In this document: positions 1-7,834 of the stretch, piece after piece
Layout: every line of letters starts with the position of its first letter
Position numbering within the stretch: the stretch's first letter is position 1
IMG/VR virus record: IMGVR_UViG_3300035458_000037
Coordinates: 20,849 to 84,848 of that record
DNA: 64,000 bases
Reading direction: 5' to 3' (one strand)
DNA from: a virus
Position numbers and translations under genes: made by a program
The notes under the pieces: model-generated
Database searches by the model: none
What the model was told of the DNA's origin: nothing
What the model saw: only the letters and a program-made list of their open reading frames with translations

Positions 1-294
1 TTTTTATTAAAAGCAAAATATTATGAATTGGATATATCAGATCTAGCTATTTTATTGATAGCTGGTAATTGTTCTAATCCGGGAATGATTGTCATGTATG
101 TTCATGCAATGCTAAGATTGCAAGATAAAATAAAAAAGAAAATTCATGTTCGAGATATTCTTAAAGTATACGAAAGTGGATTTCCTTCTGAGAAAACTTT
201 GTATAATCTTTGGGAAAAGCAAAAATGTAAAATTAAAAATAATAAATTGGATTCGTTCGACAACGAGAAAGGAGGGAGTATGCCAGATATATGA
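1..294 (+). CDS. Hypothetical protein, 5' end outside window
   Basis: The frame is open from base 1, so the gene begins upstream of the window and only its last 97 codons are visible. The visible part has a hydrophobic stretch (LAILLIAG) followed by a Lys-rich segment and a polar tail; no family is recognised. The last codons overlap a strong Shine-Dalgarno (AAAGGAGGG) followed by ATG and a stop after four codons, so a tiny separate open frame lies inside the end of this gene. Confidence 0.5.
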   Translation, partial: FLLKAKYYELDISDLAILLIAGNCSNPGMIVMYVHAMLRLQDKIKKKIHVRDILKVYESGFPSEKTLYNLWEKQKCKIKNNKLDSFDNEKGGSMPDI

Positions 295-376
295 AATTTC
301 ACACAACAGCCAAATAGCATTATTTGCCGAATCAGTAAATCTAAGCGTTATGCGCTAATCAGTAATCGGAGGCAAG

Positions 377-580
377 ATGAAGATGCACAATTCGATAACC
401 CCCGAAAGAATACTCGGGGCAGTCAAATCATCAATGTTCGATAACGAACACATAGGATTCTGTGTGGCGTGCGGTGAGGAGTTCACCAATATCGAACCAG
501 ATTTACGTGAGGGCATATGTAAAATCTGCAAACAGCCCAAAGTATTTGGGGCAGAATCCATTCTTCCTTATTTATCGTAA
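377..580 (+). CDS. Small zinc-ribbon protein
   Basis: A 67-residue protein with two Cys pairs, CVAC (about residues 29-32) and CKIC (about 48-51), spaced as in a treble-clef or zinc-ribbon knuckle. The start follows GGAGGCAAG. Such phage microproteins are often transcription or replication modulators, but nothing here identifies a target. It lies first in a run of small + strand genes. Confidence 0.6.
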   Translation: MKMHNSITPERILGAVKSSMFDNEHIGFCVACGEEFTNIEPDLREGICKICKQPKVFGAESILPYLS

Positions 581-591
581 GGAAGGATCAC

Positions 592-1185
592 ATGCCCAGA
601 CAAACAGCTTGCCGTAAAATTATGTCATTGGAATTGGAAATTCAATGGTATTCCACCGCCTTGTGTTACATGATGGCTTTGCGTGATTATTGTAAGCCAA
701 GCGAAGTTGCGGTAGATTATGCTATTAAAATCATAGCACAATCTATTTGTTCATGTTTTGGTGGAAGATTTACCTCTTTCTTTTCTCCTACTGATGTGGA
801 TCTTGAAAATTCGCGGTTAGGAACGAAAATAGGAGATAAATATCGTTTCGTTATGTGTCTTGTTAATGTGTTTGCAAAATTTAAAGATAAAGGCAAAAGA
901 GATATTGTAGTAATGAATTTATTGACTAACGCGATAAATTCGGCAGGTAAAATAAAGAGTAGTAAAAAGTGTATATTCATAACTATACTCTCTCACTTAT
1001 ATGCACTAACCAAATTTTATAGCAATTGTGATCAGGAATTAGGGCCAGATAATATCTCTATAAAACCAATACGTGATATCTCTAATCTTATAGAGATGGT
1101 TATGTGTCGTGAATATGGAGGTAATGAAGCTATGGCAATTTCAACCGAAGCTGTTAAACTGTCAAGGCGGATATATGGCGAATAA
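592..1185 (+). CDS. Hypothetical protein, mostly helical
   Basis: A 197-residue protein preceded by AAGGA. It is rich in Ile, Leu and Lys with several amphipathic segments and scattered cysteines, but shows no motif I can assign. Its end overlaps the next gene by 11 bases, so the two are likely co-transcribed and translationally coupled. Confidence 0.6.
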   Translation: MPRQTACRKIMSLELEIQWYSTALCYMMALRDYCKPSEVAVDYAIKIIAQSICSCFGGRFTSFFSPTDVDLENSRLGTKIGDKYRFVMCLVNVFAKFKDKGKRDIVVMNLLTNAINSAGKIKSSKKCIFITILSHLYALTKFYSNCDQELGPDNISIKPIRDISNLIEMVMCREYGGNEAMAISTEAVKLSRRIYGE

Positions 1186-1396
1186 TATGCCCGTAAAGAA
1201 TAAAAATGGCAAGGTTATAGTTAGATGCCCAGAGTGTGATTCGAAATGCACAAACCCTAAATCGACAGGATCTGGGTTGTCATGGGTATGTGAAACATGC
1301 GAAAATAAATTTGTAACCGGTAAGGTAAAACCAACCAAAGATATCGTGGATAGCTTAGTAGATAATGCTTTCCACATTTTTGATATCTTCAGCTAA
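1175..1396 (+). CDS. Small zinc-ribbon protein
   Basis: A 73-residue protein starting at the ATG behind AAGGCGG. It carries CPEC and CETC pairs about 20 residues apart (residues about 19-22 and 41-44), a classic four-Cys zinc ribbon, followed by a short helical tail. It may bind nucleic acid or a polymerase, but no specific function can be read. Longer readings upstream lack a suitable ribosome binding site. Confidence 0.6.
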   Translation: MANNMPVKNKNGKVIVRCPECDSKCTNPKSTGSGLSWVCETCENKFVTGKVKPTKDIVDSLVDNAFHIFDIFS

Positions 1397-1409
1397 ACAA
1401 GGAGATGAC

Positions 1410-1703
1410 ATGTTAATATGTGATTGCGAAAAACGTAAGAAATATTTAATCAAGAGAATCAAAAAAGGTAAGTTTGTTAGAAAGAATAGAAAAATTAATG
1501 TTGAGTCTCGTTTGTTTATGATGTTTCTTGAAATTAACATCAGGTATGAGATTAGTAAATTTAGAAATCTTATAACATATAATATTGAGAAGAAGAATCC
1601 TGATGATGTTCATAAGAAGATCTCTGGATTAACCAAGAGATTAATCAATTCAATTTATCGGGCATCTATTGATGCAGAAAGATATACACCACTCGTAGCA
1701 TAA
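1410..1703 (+). CDS. Hypothetical basic protein
   Basis: A 97-residue, very Lys/Arg-rich protein with CDC near its N-terminus and two helical segments. The start is the ATG after AAGGAGATGAC. It is the last gene before an intrinsic terminator, so it closes the first small-gene operon. The basic charge suggests nucleic acid contact; there is no recognised family. Confidence 0.55.
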   Translation: MLICDCEKRKKYLIKRIKKGKFVRKNRKINVESRLFMMFLEINIRYEISKFRNLITYNIEKKNPDDVHKKISGLTKRLINSIYRASIDAERYTPLVA

Positions 1704-1708
1704 TCTAT

Positions 1709-1738
1709 AGTGCCCAGATTATCTGGGCACCTTTTTTT
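1709..1738 (+). terminator. Intrinsic terminator
   Basis: GTGCCCAGA and TCTGGGCAC form a 9-bp perfect stem around a TTA loop, followed by seven T. It lies just downstream of the gene ending at 1703. Confidence 0.85.
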
Positions 1739-1758
1739 AGCCAATGCGAAGGAGATAT

Positions 1759-2112
1759 ATGGACAAAGAGATGACTTTCCAAGAGCTTTCTGATAAGGAG
1801 CGATCAGAAGCAATAGCTTTTCTTGGAACACAAATGATCCATGACATAGTTCATGATAATTTTGCTGCCGAAAAAGTATCTGATAATAAATATTGGTTAG
1901 ATACAATACTTAGGGTAAAGCAAGAGTTAGGGAATTGTGAAGGTGATTCTGATTTAATACATGGTTTGTATGTTAGCGCATATACATTATGCAGTAATGA
2001 GATTATTTCATATTTAGTAAAAAATATTATACCTAACACAACGTTTTCAAGGAGATTTATTGATACGAGATCTATTCCAGTTACACCGAATGTAAATGCA
2101 AGGGATAATTAA
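1759..2112 (+). CDS. Hypothetical protein
   Basis: A 117-residue protein; the chosen ATG follows AAGGAGATAT. It contains a helical N-terminal half and a Ser/Thr/Pro-poor C-terminus; no domain is recognised. It ends immediately against the next start (TAA then ATG), so it is the first gene of a second small-gene operon after the terminator at 1709-1738. Confidence 0.6.
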   Translation: MDKEMTFQELSDKERSEAIAFLGTQMIHDIVHDNFAAEKVSDNKYWLDTILRVKQELGNCEGDSDLIHGLYVSAYTLCSNEIISYLVKNIIPNTTFSRRFIDTRSIPVTPNVNARDN

Positions 2113-2397
2113 ATGATCAAAAATATTGAACTACCCAAAGATCCTATCAACGAAGTTTATTGTGATGTCTGCAAAGAACTCGTTGAAATCACCGGGATTC
2201 CCGATGATGAAAAACCTGTGTTACAAAAAGAGATGTCAGCCCTCCTCTCGATTGCTTGCGGAAAAAATAGTAAGTATGAAGGATTATTCACAAATATCCA
2301 TTTCTGTAACACATGTGCCGATAAATTAATATATTTACTTTCAGAAGAACTTGGGTTAGAATTATCTTCTGAAGATGCATTTGAGGGAGCGGAATAA
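2113..2397 (+). CDS. Small Cys-pair protein
   Basis: A 94-residue acidic protein with CDVC (about 18-21) and CNTC (about 66-69) pairs, which could bind one zinc ion between N- and C-terminal parts. It abuts the previous gene with no gap. No family recognised. Confidence 0.55.
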   Translation: MIKNIELPKDPINEVYCDVCKELVEITGIPDDEKPVLQKEMSALLSIACGKNSKYEGLFTNIHFCNTCADKLIYLLSEELGLELSSEDAFEGAE

Positions 2398-2398
2398 T

Positions 2399-2749
2399 AT
2401 GTCTGACGGTAGCAGTAATCTCATATCTGATTCGATCCAGGATGTTACTGAAGAAATATTCAGTAGACTCACTTTCCCAGATTTTCCTTTTGAATTCGTA
2501 ATTTCAAAAGAAGAAACGTGGGAAGGTATATGGATTTATAGGATTTATCATCCTATGGGTAAACTTCACAAGTCAATAAGTGAAAGAGAGTTTACTCGAT
2601 TAAGATATAGAATGATTTCTGCTACCGAGGCATTCAACGGAAATGATCATCTATACGCAAAAATCAAACTTAACGATTTAGTGAAAGAATGGGAGTTTCA
2701 TTATGGAGATGAAGTCAAAAATTTCAAGTGCAATAATGATACAAATTGA
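2399..2749 (+). CDS. Hypothetical protein, paralogue of next gene
   Basis: A 116-residue protein starting at the ATG after GAGGGAGCGG. Its C-terminal half has the pattern K-S-x-S-E-R-E-F-T-R-L-R-Y then A-T-E-A, which recurs in the next gene as S-L-N-Q-K-E-F-S-R-L-R-Y and S-T-E-A. The two are therefore tandem paralogues. Function unknown; the conserved block may be a short helix-turn unit. Confidence 0.6.
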   Translation: MSDGSSNLISDSIQDVTEEIFSRLTFPDFPFEFVISKEETWEGIWIYRIYHPMGKLHKSISEREFTRLRYRMISATEAFNGNDHLYAKIKLNDLVKEWEFHYGDEVKNFKCNNDTN

Positions 2750-3017
2750 AATACCGCTTCATCCTGCAATTTTTATTGGGATGAAAAAAGATGGAACTAA
2801 TGAAATTCAAATACCAGAAATGAAATATCGTGAATCCTTAAATCAAAAAGAATTTTCTAGATTACGTTATATAGCAATGTCTACCGAAGCTGCTTTGAAG
2901 GTTGGTAGTAAGCATTATATTGATCTCAAACAATGTGAATTGATGAAAGCTCTAATGCCATACATTACTAAAAGTTACAACGGAGGAAAGAGTGTTCAAG
3001 TTAATCCCACTGCATGA
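2703..3017 (+). CDS. Hypothetical protein, paralogue of previous gene
   Basis: A 104-residue protein whose first codons overlap the previous gene by 47 bases; a start 33 bases further in is also possible. It shares the EF(S/T)RLRY and TEA blocks with the gene before it. It overlaps the dUTPase start, so it is co-transcribed with nucleotide metabolism genes. Confidence 0.55.
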   Translation: MEMKSKISSAIMIQIEIPLHPAIFIGMKKDGTNEIQIPEMKYRESLNQKEFSRLRYIAMSTEAALKVGSKHYIDLKQCELMKALMPYITKSYNGGKSVQVNPTA

Positions 3018-3444
3018 TCATATTGATATGTCACAATATCGATATGCTACAAAGCTATCCTCTGGCATCGATCTTCGTGCTAACCTGCTGGGGATGGAGT
3101 TGGAACCTCCAGGGGAACTACTGGTCTGGATCAATCAGCCTATCGTTGTGCCTACTGGTCTTACGTGTCAATTTCGGAACCGAGATATTGAAGCCCAGGT
3201 GCGCTCACGGGGAGGTCTTGCTGCCAAGCATGGCGTCTTCGTCCTGAACTCCCCCGGAACGATTGATGCGGATTATGAAGGAGAAATCAAAATAATACTT
3301 TGCAATACTATGAATGTTCCATTTAAGATTAAGCATGGAGATAGAATTGCTCAATTAGTAATTGCTCCGATTATAAGAATTCCTGAATATATGTCTGATC
3401 GTTATCGTGGAGAAGGACATCTTAGTTCCACAGGTATATCATAA
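2992..3444 (+). CDS. dut: dUTPase (deoxyuridine triphosphatase)
   Basis: Hydrolyses dUTP to dUMP and pyrophosphate, keeping uracil out of phage DNA and supplying dUMP. The 150-residue length fits the trimeric family. All five motifs are visible: SGIDLRA (24-30), RSRGGLA (71-77), NSPGTIDADYEGEI (86-99, with the catalytic Asp in motif 3), GDRIAQLV (116-123) and RGEGHLSSTG (139-148, a slight variant of RGxGGFGSTG). The start is a GTG behind GGAGG. The centre of the gene (about 3070-3260) is markedly more GC-rich than its flanks. Confidence 0.95.
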   Translation: MFKLIPLHDHIDMSQYRYATKLSSGIDLRANLLGMELEPPGELLVWINQPIVVPTGLTCQFRNRDIEAQVRSRGGLAAKHGVFVLNSPGTIDADYEGEIKIILCNTMNVPFKIKHGDRIAQLVIAPIIRIPEYMSDRYRGEGHLSSTGIS

Positions 3445-3722
3445 TGATTAAACCTCAATTTAGTGTTAGAATGTTTAAATCTTTGGGGATTGAGGAATGG
3501 CAAAAAGAAGATAGACGTGTAGCTGACAATCTTGGAACGAAAGGGAAGATTATGCGCAAGGACGTTTCACTTGAGGTGGTGGAAGCCCTTCTACATGATG
3601 CTCTTTTGTATCGAGATATATATGACGCAAACTTTCATTTAGAGGGAGCACCATGCGAATTGGTTTCTGTTATAAACAGCGAGCCGGTAAAGACACAGCA
3701 GCCGACTATCTTATCAATCTGA
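3444..3722 (+). CDS. Hypothetical protein
   Basis: A 92-residue protein coupled to dUTPase by a TAATG overlap. Central part is helical and charged; no family seen. Its last 70 bases overlap the start of the kinase gene in another frame, a longer overlap than elsewhere in the window. Confidence 0.5.
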   Translation: MIKPQFSVRMFKSLGIEEWQKEDRRVADNLGTKGKIMRKDVSLEVVEALLHDALLYRDIYDANFHLEGAPCELVSVINSEPVKTQQPTILSI

Positions 3723-4225
3723 CAGGCGGCATTAAACTGAAGTTTGCAGATCCCTTGTATGAACTAGAATCACATTGCTATAAATTCATGGGACTTGGAA
3801 ATCCTGAATCTTACGATAAGAGTTCTCGTCGTATTTTCTTACAATTCATAGCTACCGATTGGGCACGAAGATTAGATCCAGATGTTTTTGTTAAAAAAAT
3901 GTATATTAGATTACAGCAAATGAATATGATGTGCCCTGTGTTATTCTCAAGTAAAGAATGTGAAACCAATTTATTTATTAGTGACGTAAGATTTCCAAAT
4001 GAATTTCATATGCTTAGGAACAATGGATTTATTCTTGTGAAAATCAATAGAGATGAAGCGTTGCGTGTAGCAGCAGGTGCAGTTAGTTTGGATCATAAGT
4101 CAGAAACTCTACTTGACGCATATCCAGATGAAGCATTTGATTATGTGATTGATAACAATGGAACCTTCAAGGATTTCTATTTTAAGATAGACGAAATGTT
4201 AAACTATATAGGAGTGCAAAAATAG
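3653..4225 (+). CDS. Deoxynucleoside monophosphate kinase
   Basis: Probably phosphorylates dNMPs to dNDPs, as T4 gp1 does, feeding DNA synthesis. The N-terminus (about 3-18) has a P-loop variant ending in R-A-G-K-D-T-A-A-D, typical of the phage dNMP kinase family, and a downstream D-V-R-F-P-N-E segment (about 105-111) also typical of that family. Length (190 residues) is slightly short of T4 gp1. It follows dUTPase closely, making a nucleotide-precursor pair. The start follows GAGGGAGCACC. Confidence 0.8.
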   Translation: MRIGFCYKQRAGKDTAADYLINLTGGIKLKFADPLYELESHCYKFMGLGNPESYDKSSRRIFLQFIATDWARRLDPDVFVKKMYIRLQQMNMMCPVLFSSKECETNLFISDVRFPNEFHMLRNNGFILVKINRDEALRVAAGAVSLDHKSETLLDAYPDEAFDYVIDNNGTFKDFYFKIDEMLNYIGVQK

Positions 4226-4243
4226 CCAATTTCCTGTTATAAG
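4215..4243 (+). promoter_or_regulatory. Phage promoter, TGCAA/TATAAG type
   Basis: GTGCAA, 18 bases, TATAAG followed by ATATTTG, preceded by TGT (extended -10). It overlaps the end of the kinase gene. The same arrangement with identical spacing occurs at 8130, 10756, 33132 and 49192; this is the most divergent copy (G for T at the last -10 base). Confidence 0.7.
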
Positions 4244-4249
4244 ATATTT

Positions 4250-4312
4250 GATAGCAATAATGCTATTATCTCCCCTGCGATCAGGGGCCTTTGTGCCTAA
4301 GGGCACGCGGAG
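4250..4312 (+). promoter_or_regulatory. Structured leader, three hairpins
   Basis: The leader between the promoter and the gene at 4319 holds ATAGCA/TGCTAT, CCCCTG-CGAT-CAGGGG (about 4272-4287) and GTGCC-TAAG-GGCAC (4293-4306), then the Shine-Dalgarno GCGGAGG. The last hairpin recurs almost unchanged in the leader at 10877-10890. No T-run follows, so these are not plain terminators. Confidence 0.5.
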
Positions 4313-4318
4313 GATGTA

Positions 4319-5278
4319 ATGCGCCAGGAAATCGAATTCAGCTTGTATGATATGATCGACATCTCTAACAGGATGGGCAAGGATTGGGATATCAGCGAAA
4401 GGCTGATCAAGCCAGTATTGGAATTGTGTGACAAGGTTAGTAACAAATATATTACCTTGCGGTCAGGTCATAGTATCTATCGTTTCACCGCAGTTGGTGG
4501 ATGTTTGGTTTTGGACATCAATCAGGATGAACTAGTTAGAATGAAATTGCAGTCAAAAGATGCGCAGGAAAAAATTGACAAACTCACCAAAGAAAAAGGT
4601 GAAGAAATGAAGAAGTGTAAGAAAGAAGACATCGATAAAGTAACAAATAAGTTTGATGAAAAAATCAAGAAGGTGATGGAAGAAAGCGGAAAGGATGGAG
4701 AAGAATATAACAAAGCTGTGGAAGCGTTTGACGAAGAAATATTCAAGATTCCACAGATTGCTGCGAAGTTGATAGAAGTGTTTGGGCCAGTTCTTCATAG
4801 TTTCCTGGTGCCCAGCCCCATGATTCCTTCTCAGCCGGAGGCACCCAAAGCTGAAGCGCCTAAGCCTGAGGCTAAGCCCGAAGCACCCAAGGCTGAAACA
4901 GAGCATATGGTTCCGCCATATGAAGATCGAAAATCTTTTGCCGAAACCGCAAGGGATAACATGAATGAAGTTCTCAAGAAATTTGATACCAACAAACAAA
5001 AAGATTTTGGAATTGTTCTAGCGTTGAGAATGGTAACTGTGGAAAATTTAATGAAAACCAATAACTCCACATTTTGGCAAATCATTCAATGGAATGCCGA
5101 TGTTGCAAAAGGAATTATCAAAGAAGAAGAGATCTATGCCAAAAGCTGCGCCATTGCAACTCACTTTCTGAGAGCCTCTGATGCTCATTTATCCGAAGAA
5201 TTAGTTGGCCAAATCTCCAAGGATTTTGGAAACAGGATGGTGGAAATCCATTACGAAGAACAAAGGAAAGCAGCATAA
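4319..5278 (+). CDS. Hypothetical coiled-coil protein with Pro/Ala/Glu linker
   Basis: A 319-residue protein with three parts: a mixed N-terminal domain (1-75), a Lys/Glu-rich coiled coil (about 80-150), a low-complexity linker of repeated PEAPKAEAPKPEA-like units (about 170-195), and a helical C-terminal domain (200-319). No family is recognised. It is alone in its transcription unit, between a phage promoter with a structured leader and a terminator, which suggests a regulated and abundant product. Confidence 0.65.
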   Translation: MRQEIEFSLYDMIDISNRMGKDWDISERLIKPVLELCDKVSNKYITLRSGHSIYRFTAVGGCLVLDINQDELVRMKLQSKDAQEKIDKLTKEKGEEMKKCKKEDIDKVTNKFDEKIKKVMEESGKDGEEYNKAVEAFDEEIFKIPQIAAKLIEVFGPVLHSFLVPSPMIPSQPEAPKAEAPKPEAKPEAPKAETEHMVPPYEDRKSFAETARDNMNEVLKKFDTNKQKDFGIVLALRMVTVENLMKTNNSTFWQIIQWNADVAKGIIKEEEIYAKSCAIATHFLRASDAHLSEELVGQISKDFGNRMVEIHYEEQRKAA

Positions 5279-5284
5279 TAAAAG

Positions 5285-5320
5285 CAATCCCCCATTCACA
5301 TGGATGGGGGATTGTTTTTT
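5285..5320. terminator. Bidirectional intrinsic terminator
   Basis: CAATCCCCCAT and ATGGGGGATTG form an 11-bp stem with an 8-base loop, followed by six T on the + strand and CTTTTATT on the - strand. It separates the converging genes ending at 5278 (+) and 5319 (-). Confidence 0.9.
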
Positions 5321-6143
5321 ACCTATGTATTATTCTTCTTATCAAATCTCTCATTGAAGCTAGTTTTTCAAACCAGGGTTGATGTTCAATCTTTCCCCAT
5401 CCAACAGTGATTTCACGAGCTTTCAAGGCAGCGATTGGATCATTGAGATTTAGATCAGGATGATACTTCTTCATAGCATCTCGGTATATTTTCTTAGCCT
5501 CTGCTTTGGTAGTTATTTGCGTATGGGATTTATTACCCCATTTCATAAAGAAAGATTCATGCTCATTATCTATGCTACCTGGCATAGGAGGTGGAGTATA
5601 TTTCTTTCCGAAGTTTTGCCAATTTTCTTCTTTAAAACTATTCTTATTATATTCTTGCCAATTCTCTTTTGCTTTCTGATCGTGATAATTATCCCAAAAT
5701 GTCTTTTGTTTTCTTTCAAATTCTTGTCTTGATCTACTAGCATAATTTTCTTCTCTGGCTCTTGCACGTATTCTTTCAAGATTTCGTTCAGCGGTACTCA
5801 ATTCATGTTCAGCCTTGTGCATGGCCATACCAAAGCCTACGCCACCCGCCAGGGCTCCCAGGCCAGCACCGATCCAGGCACCCGTATTCTCTTCCTTGGT
5901 ATCGAATGCGCTACCAAGTAGGGCACCACCCAGGCCACCCACCACCGCCCCGCCCAGTGCGGCAAGCGGCACCGCAGATGCCATCTTGACTATCCCGCCA
6001 GATCGCTTAATCCCAGTAGCGATAGCTGTGCCCTCGCCACCGCCATTGCGCAGGATGGCATTAGCAATTTCAATGGCCTTCTTCCTGCGCCTTATAGATA
6101 AATTTTTCATTGAATTCGGGTAGTCGGTTTCTGTCCAGGGCAT
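5319..6143 (-). CDS. J-domain protein with glycine-zipper membrane segment
   Basis: A 274-residue protein. Residues about 50-105 form two hydrophobic Gly/Ala-rich stretches (glycine zippers), followed by a charged helical region, and the C-terminus (about 205-255) matches a J domain including the HPD tripeptide (about 228-230) that stimulates DnaK/Hsp70 ATPase. It ends with FEKLAS, the same hexapeptide type found in many head-associated proteins here. It is likely a membrane- or virion-associated co-chaperone. The start follows AGAGGAATAAAG. The Gly/Ala part lies in a GC-rich island. Confidence 0.7.
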   Translation of the reverse strand: MPWTETDYPNSMKNLSIRRRKKAIEIANAILRNGGGEGTAIATGIKRSGGIVKMASAVPLAALGGAVVGGLGGALLGSAFDTKEENTGAWIGAGLGALAGGVGFGMAMHKAEHELSTAERNLERIRARAREENYASRSRQEFERKQKTFWDNYHDQKAKENWQEYNKNSFKEENWQNFGKKYTPPPMPGSIDNEHESFFMKWGNKSHTQITTKAEAKKIYRDAMKKYHPDLNLNDPIAALKAREITVGWGKIEHQPWFEKLASMRDLIRRIIHR

Positions 6144-6145
6144 CT

Positions 6146-6430
6146 TTATTCCTCTTTTTTTTTAAAAGCGCCATGAAGGATTAGTGGTTCAACCGTGCTG
6201 AGGATACCACCATACATCGCGCCTTCTTTCAGTCCCTTGACAACCTTCTGCCGGAAGACAGGCCCCGCAGCATGCCGCGCCTTCCATGCCGCCAGACCAG
6301 CATCAGCCGCAGCGATACCCCCGGTCAGAGCTATTCCGCTGGCAAGATAAGGGTGCCGTTGCGCCCACCCACCTAGGCCGCCTTGTTGGTTGTTGTCTCT
6401 ACTTTGGGCAGCCAGCTTTACAAGGCTCAT
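6146..6430 (-). CDS. Small Gly/Ala-rich protein with MSLVKLAA N-terminus
   Basis: A 94-residue protein starting with MSLVKLAAQ after AAGGGGAAAC. A Gly/Ala hydrophobic stretch (about 28-50) could insert in a membrane; the C-terminus is basic then acidic. It belongs to a set of small proteins in this window sharing the N-terminal MSLxKLA sequence. Function unknown; a virion-internal or membrane role is inferred. Confidence 0.65.
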   Translation of the reverse strand: MSLVKLAAQSRDNNQQGGLGGWAQRHPYLASGIALTGGIAAADAGLAAWKARHAAGPVFRQKVVKGLKEGAMYGGILSTVEPLILHGAFKKKEE

Positions 6431-6575
6431 GTTTCCCCTTCGCTTTTTTGAGTTCTTCCACATCATCGGCAAGCAACTCTTTAACTTCCCCCTGGATGTG
6501 TTTGAAAGTTTTATCGTCCTTAGTCATATGTTTGCTATCAACGATCATTTTCTTTGCCAACTTGATAATTCCCAT
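6399..6575 (-). CDS. Small protein with MGIIKLAKK N-terminus
   Basis: A 58-residue charged protein beginning MGIIKLAKK, another member of the N-terminal KLA set, but without a hydrophobic stretch; it ends with a CKAGC segment. The start follows AGGAGAT. It overlaps the next gene by 32 bases. Function unknown. Confidence 0.55.
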   Translation of the reverse strand: MGIIKLAKKMIVDSKHMTKDDKTFKHIQGEVKELLADDVEELKKAKGKHEPCKAGCPK

Positions 6576-6588
6576 GTCATCTCCTAAT

Positions 6589-6981
6589 TTAGATGTTTCT
6601 TATCGGAACGATAATTGGGGTAGGAGTAGAATTACGTTTTAAATAATTTTCAACACCCGTAAATTCGTGTAATCTCTTTTTCAAAGAAGGATTATTTTCA
6701 ATAGCTCTACTTTCTGCTTCGTAATTCCGTCTATCTTCAGCAACTCCAAGTCCTAATCCTAATCCAAGTATGCCTCCAATAGCTCCCCCAAATAACGCAT
6801 TTTCTTTCTTCATCAAATGTCCTATGCCAGCACCTATTCCAGCGCCAGCAAGACCACCTATCATTCCGTGGGAAAGATATTTACCCTTGATCGAATTGTA
6901 ATGTGGTCGAACTTCATTTTCAATCGCTTCACCTTCTCTCAGGTGATGATATAGATCAGTAGCCAATTTGATTAAACTCAT
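6589..6981 (-). CDS. Glycine-zipper protein with MSLIKLAT N-terminus
   Basis: A 130-residue protein starting MSLIKLATD after GGGGGATGAAGAA. Residues about 40-85 carry two long Gly-rich hydrophobic stretches with GxxxG spacing, separated by a short charged turn, so a helical hairpin in a membrane is likely. The C-terminus is charged. It overlaps the upstream small gene by four bases (ATGA). Confidence 0.65.
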   Translation of the reverse strand: MSLIKLATDLYHHLREGEAIENEVRPHYNSIKGKYLSHGMIGGLAGAGIGAGIGHLMKKENALFGGAIGGILGLGLGLGVAEDRRNYEAESRAIENNPSLKKRLHEFTGVENYLKRNSTPTPIIVPIRNI

Positions 6982-7121
6982 TTCTTCATCCCCCAATTCA
7001 TGACAGTTTTATTTGGCTTCTTAGTCATTTCTGGCTTGAGCCTTTCTGTCATAGGTAGAAGCCGAGGATCTTTCGGATTCTCAAATAGATTACTGGCTAT
7101 TGCTAGTTTGATCAAGCTCAT
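6978..7121 (-). CDS. Microprotein with MSLIKLAI N-terminus
   Basis: A 47-residue protein beginning MSLIKLAIA, followed by a polar, Pro/Lys-rich tail. It overlaps its neighbours on both sides by four bases, showing tight coupling in the - strand operon. It shows the shared N-terminal tag with little else attached. Confidence 0.55.
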   Translation of the reverse strand: MSLIKLAIASNLFENPKDPRLLPMTERLKPEMTKKPNKTVMNWGMKK

Positions 7122-7834
7122 TTGGCTACCTGCACAGCTGTGAACATTACGGCGGCACCGCCGATGAAGTAACAGACCTTCTCTATCGTGCTTCTCTTTT
7201 TTTCTAAAGTTAGACTTTTGTTTAAGTCATCAATCATTGTTTGATTAGTTGTTACTTGTGATGTTTGTAGTTTGAAGTTTTTATCAAGATTTGTTATAGA
7301 TATAGATTGTTGATTAATCAATGAATCCTTTGAAGCTACTTCTTTTTCAAGTGCTGATATTACTTCTCCATTTTTTGATAAATTAGTTTGAAAAATAGGA
7401 TAATTTATTTTCCAACTTACAGCATCTGTAACTATTGCATATGTAGTATTAGTGCATATCATAAATCTATCGTTGAGAAAAGTTACTGTATCATCATTGT
7501 AATAAGTCTTAATCTGTTTAGTTACCTCTCCATTATTTTTAATAGGAGTAACTACTACAGGTTTCTTCAATTTATTTAATTCACTCAATGCCTTAGATGC
7601 TATAGAATTAGCCTTATTAACGTTAGTCGTTAAATTAGCAATTTTTTGTTTATCTTCCTGTGATACTTTCTGTCCTTCTTCAACAGACTTTGCTAAAGAC
7701 TCCTTTTCGCTTTTCAAACTTTCTACTTTTTTGTTTAGATCAATCTTCTCCATTTCGTATCCATAGATGAGTTTTGCACCCACCCCAAGGATAATCAGCA
7801 AAATGAACATAACAGTAGCGAAGGCTTTACTCAT
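7118..7834 (-). CDS. Membrane-anchored coiled-coil protein, spanin-like
   Basis: A 238-residue protein starting at the ATG after AAGGAGAAGAAAG. It has one N-terminal transmembrane helix (about 8-27), two long coiled-coil regions (about 30-90 and 155-215) around a small mixed domain, and a short C-terminal hydrophobic patch. The topology and its place right after a holin-like gene suggest an inner-membrane spanin or another lysis accessory, but no lipoprotein partner was identified. Alternative: a virion or membrane scaffold. Confidence 0.5.
   Translation of the reverse strand: MSKAFATVMFILLIILGVGAKLIYGYEMEKIDLNKKVESLKSEKESLAKSVEEGQKVSQEDKQKIANLTTNVNKANSIASKALSELNKLKKPVVVTPIKNNGEVTKQIKTYYNDDTVTFLNDRFMICTNTTYAIVTDAVSWKINYPIFQTNLSKNGEVISALEKEVASKDSLINQQSISITNLDKNFKLQTSQVTTNQTMIDDLNKSLTLEKKRSTIEKVCYFIGGAAVMFTAVQVAK

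Noticed and set aside
1570-1590. TATAAT-like sequence inside the gene at 1410
   Set aside because: There is no GCAA element 18 bases upstream and it lies within a coding region, unlike the five accepted promoters.
4314-4321. ATG-TAA start-stop element before the gene at 4319
   Set aside because: The ATG touches the Shine-Dalgarno, too close for use; the overlap with the real start looks accidental.
4830-4905. Tandem DNA repeat in the gene at 4319
   Set aside because: The repeat is at protein level (Pro/Glu/Ala/Lys linker); the bases vary, so it is not a DNA repeat element.
4553-4999. 148-codon - strand frame opposite the coiled-coil gene
   Set aside because: Phe/Leu-rich product is what the reverse of Lys/Glu-rich coding sequence gives.
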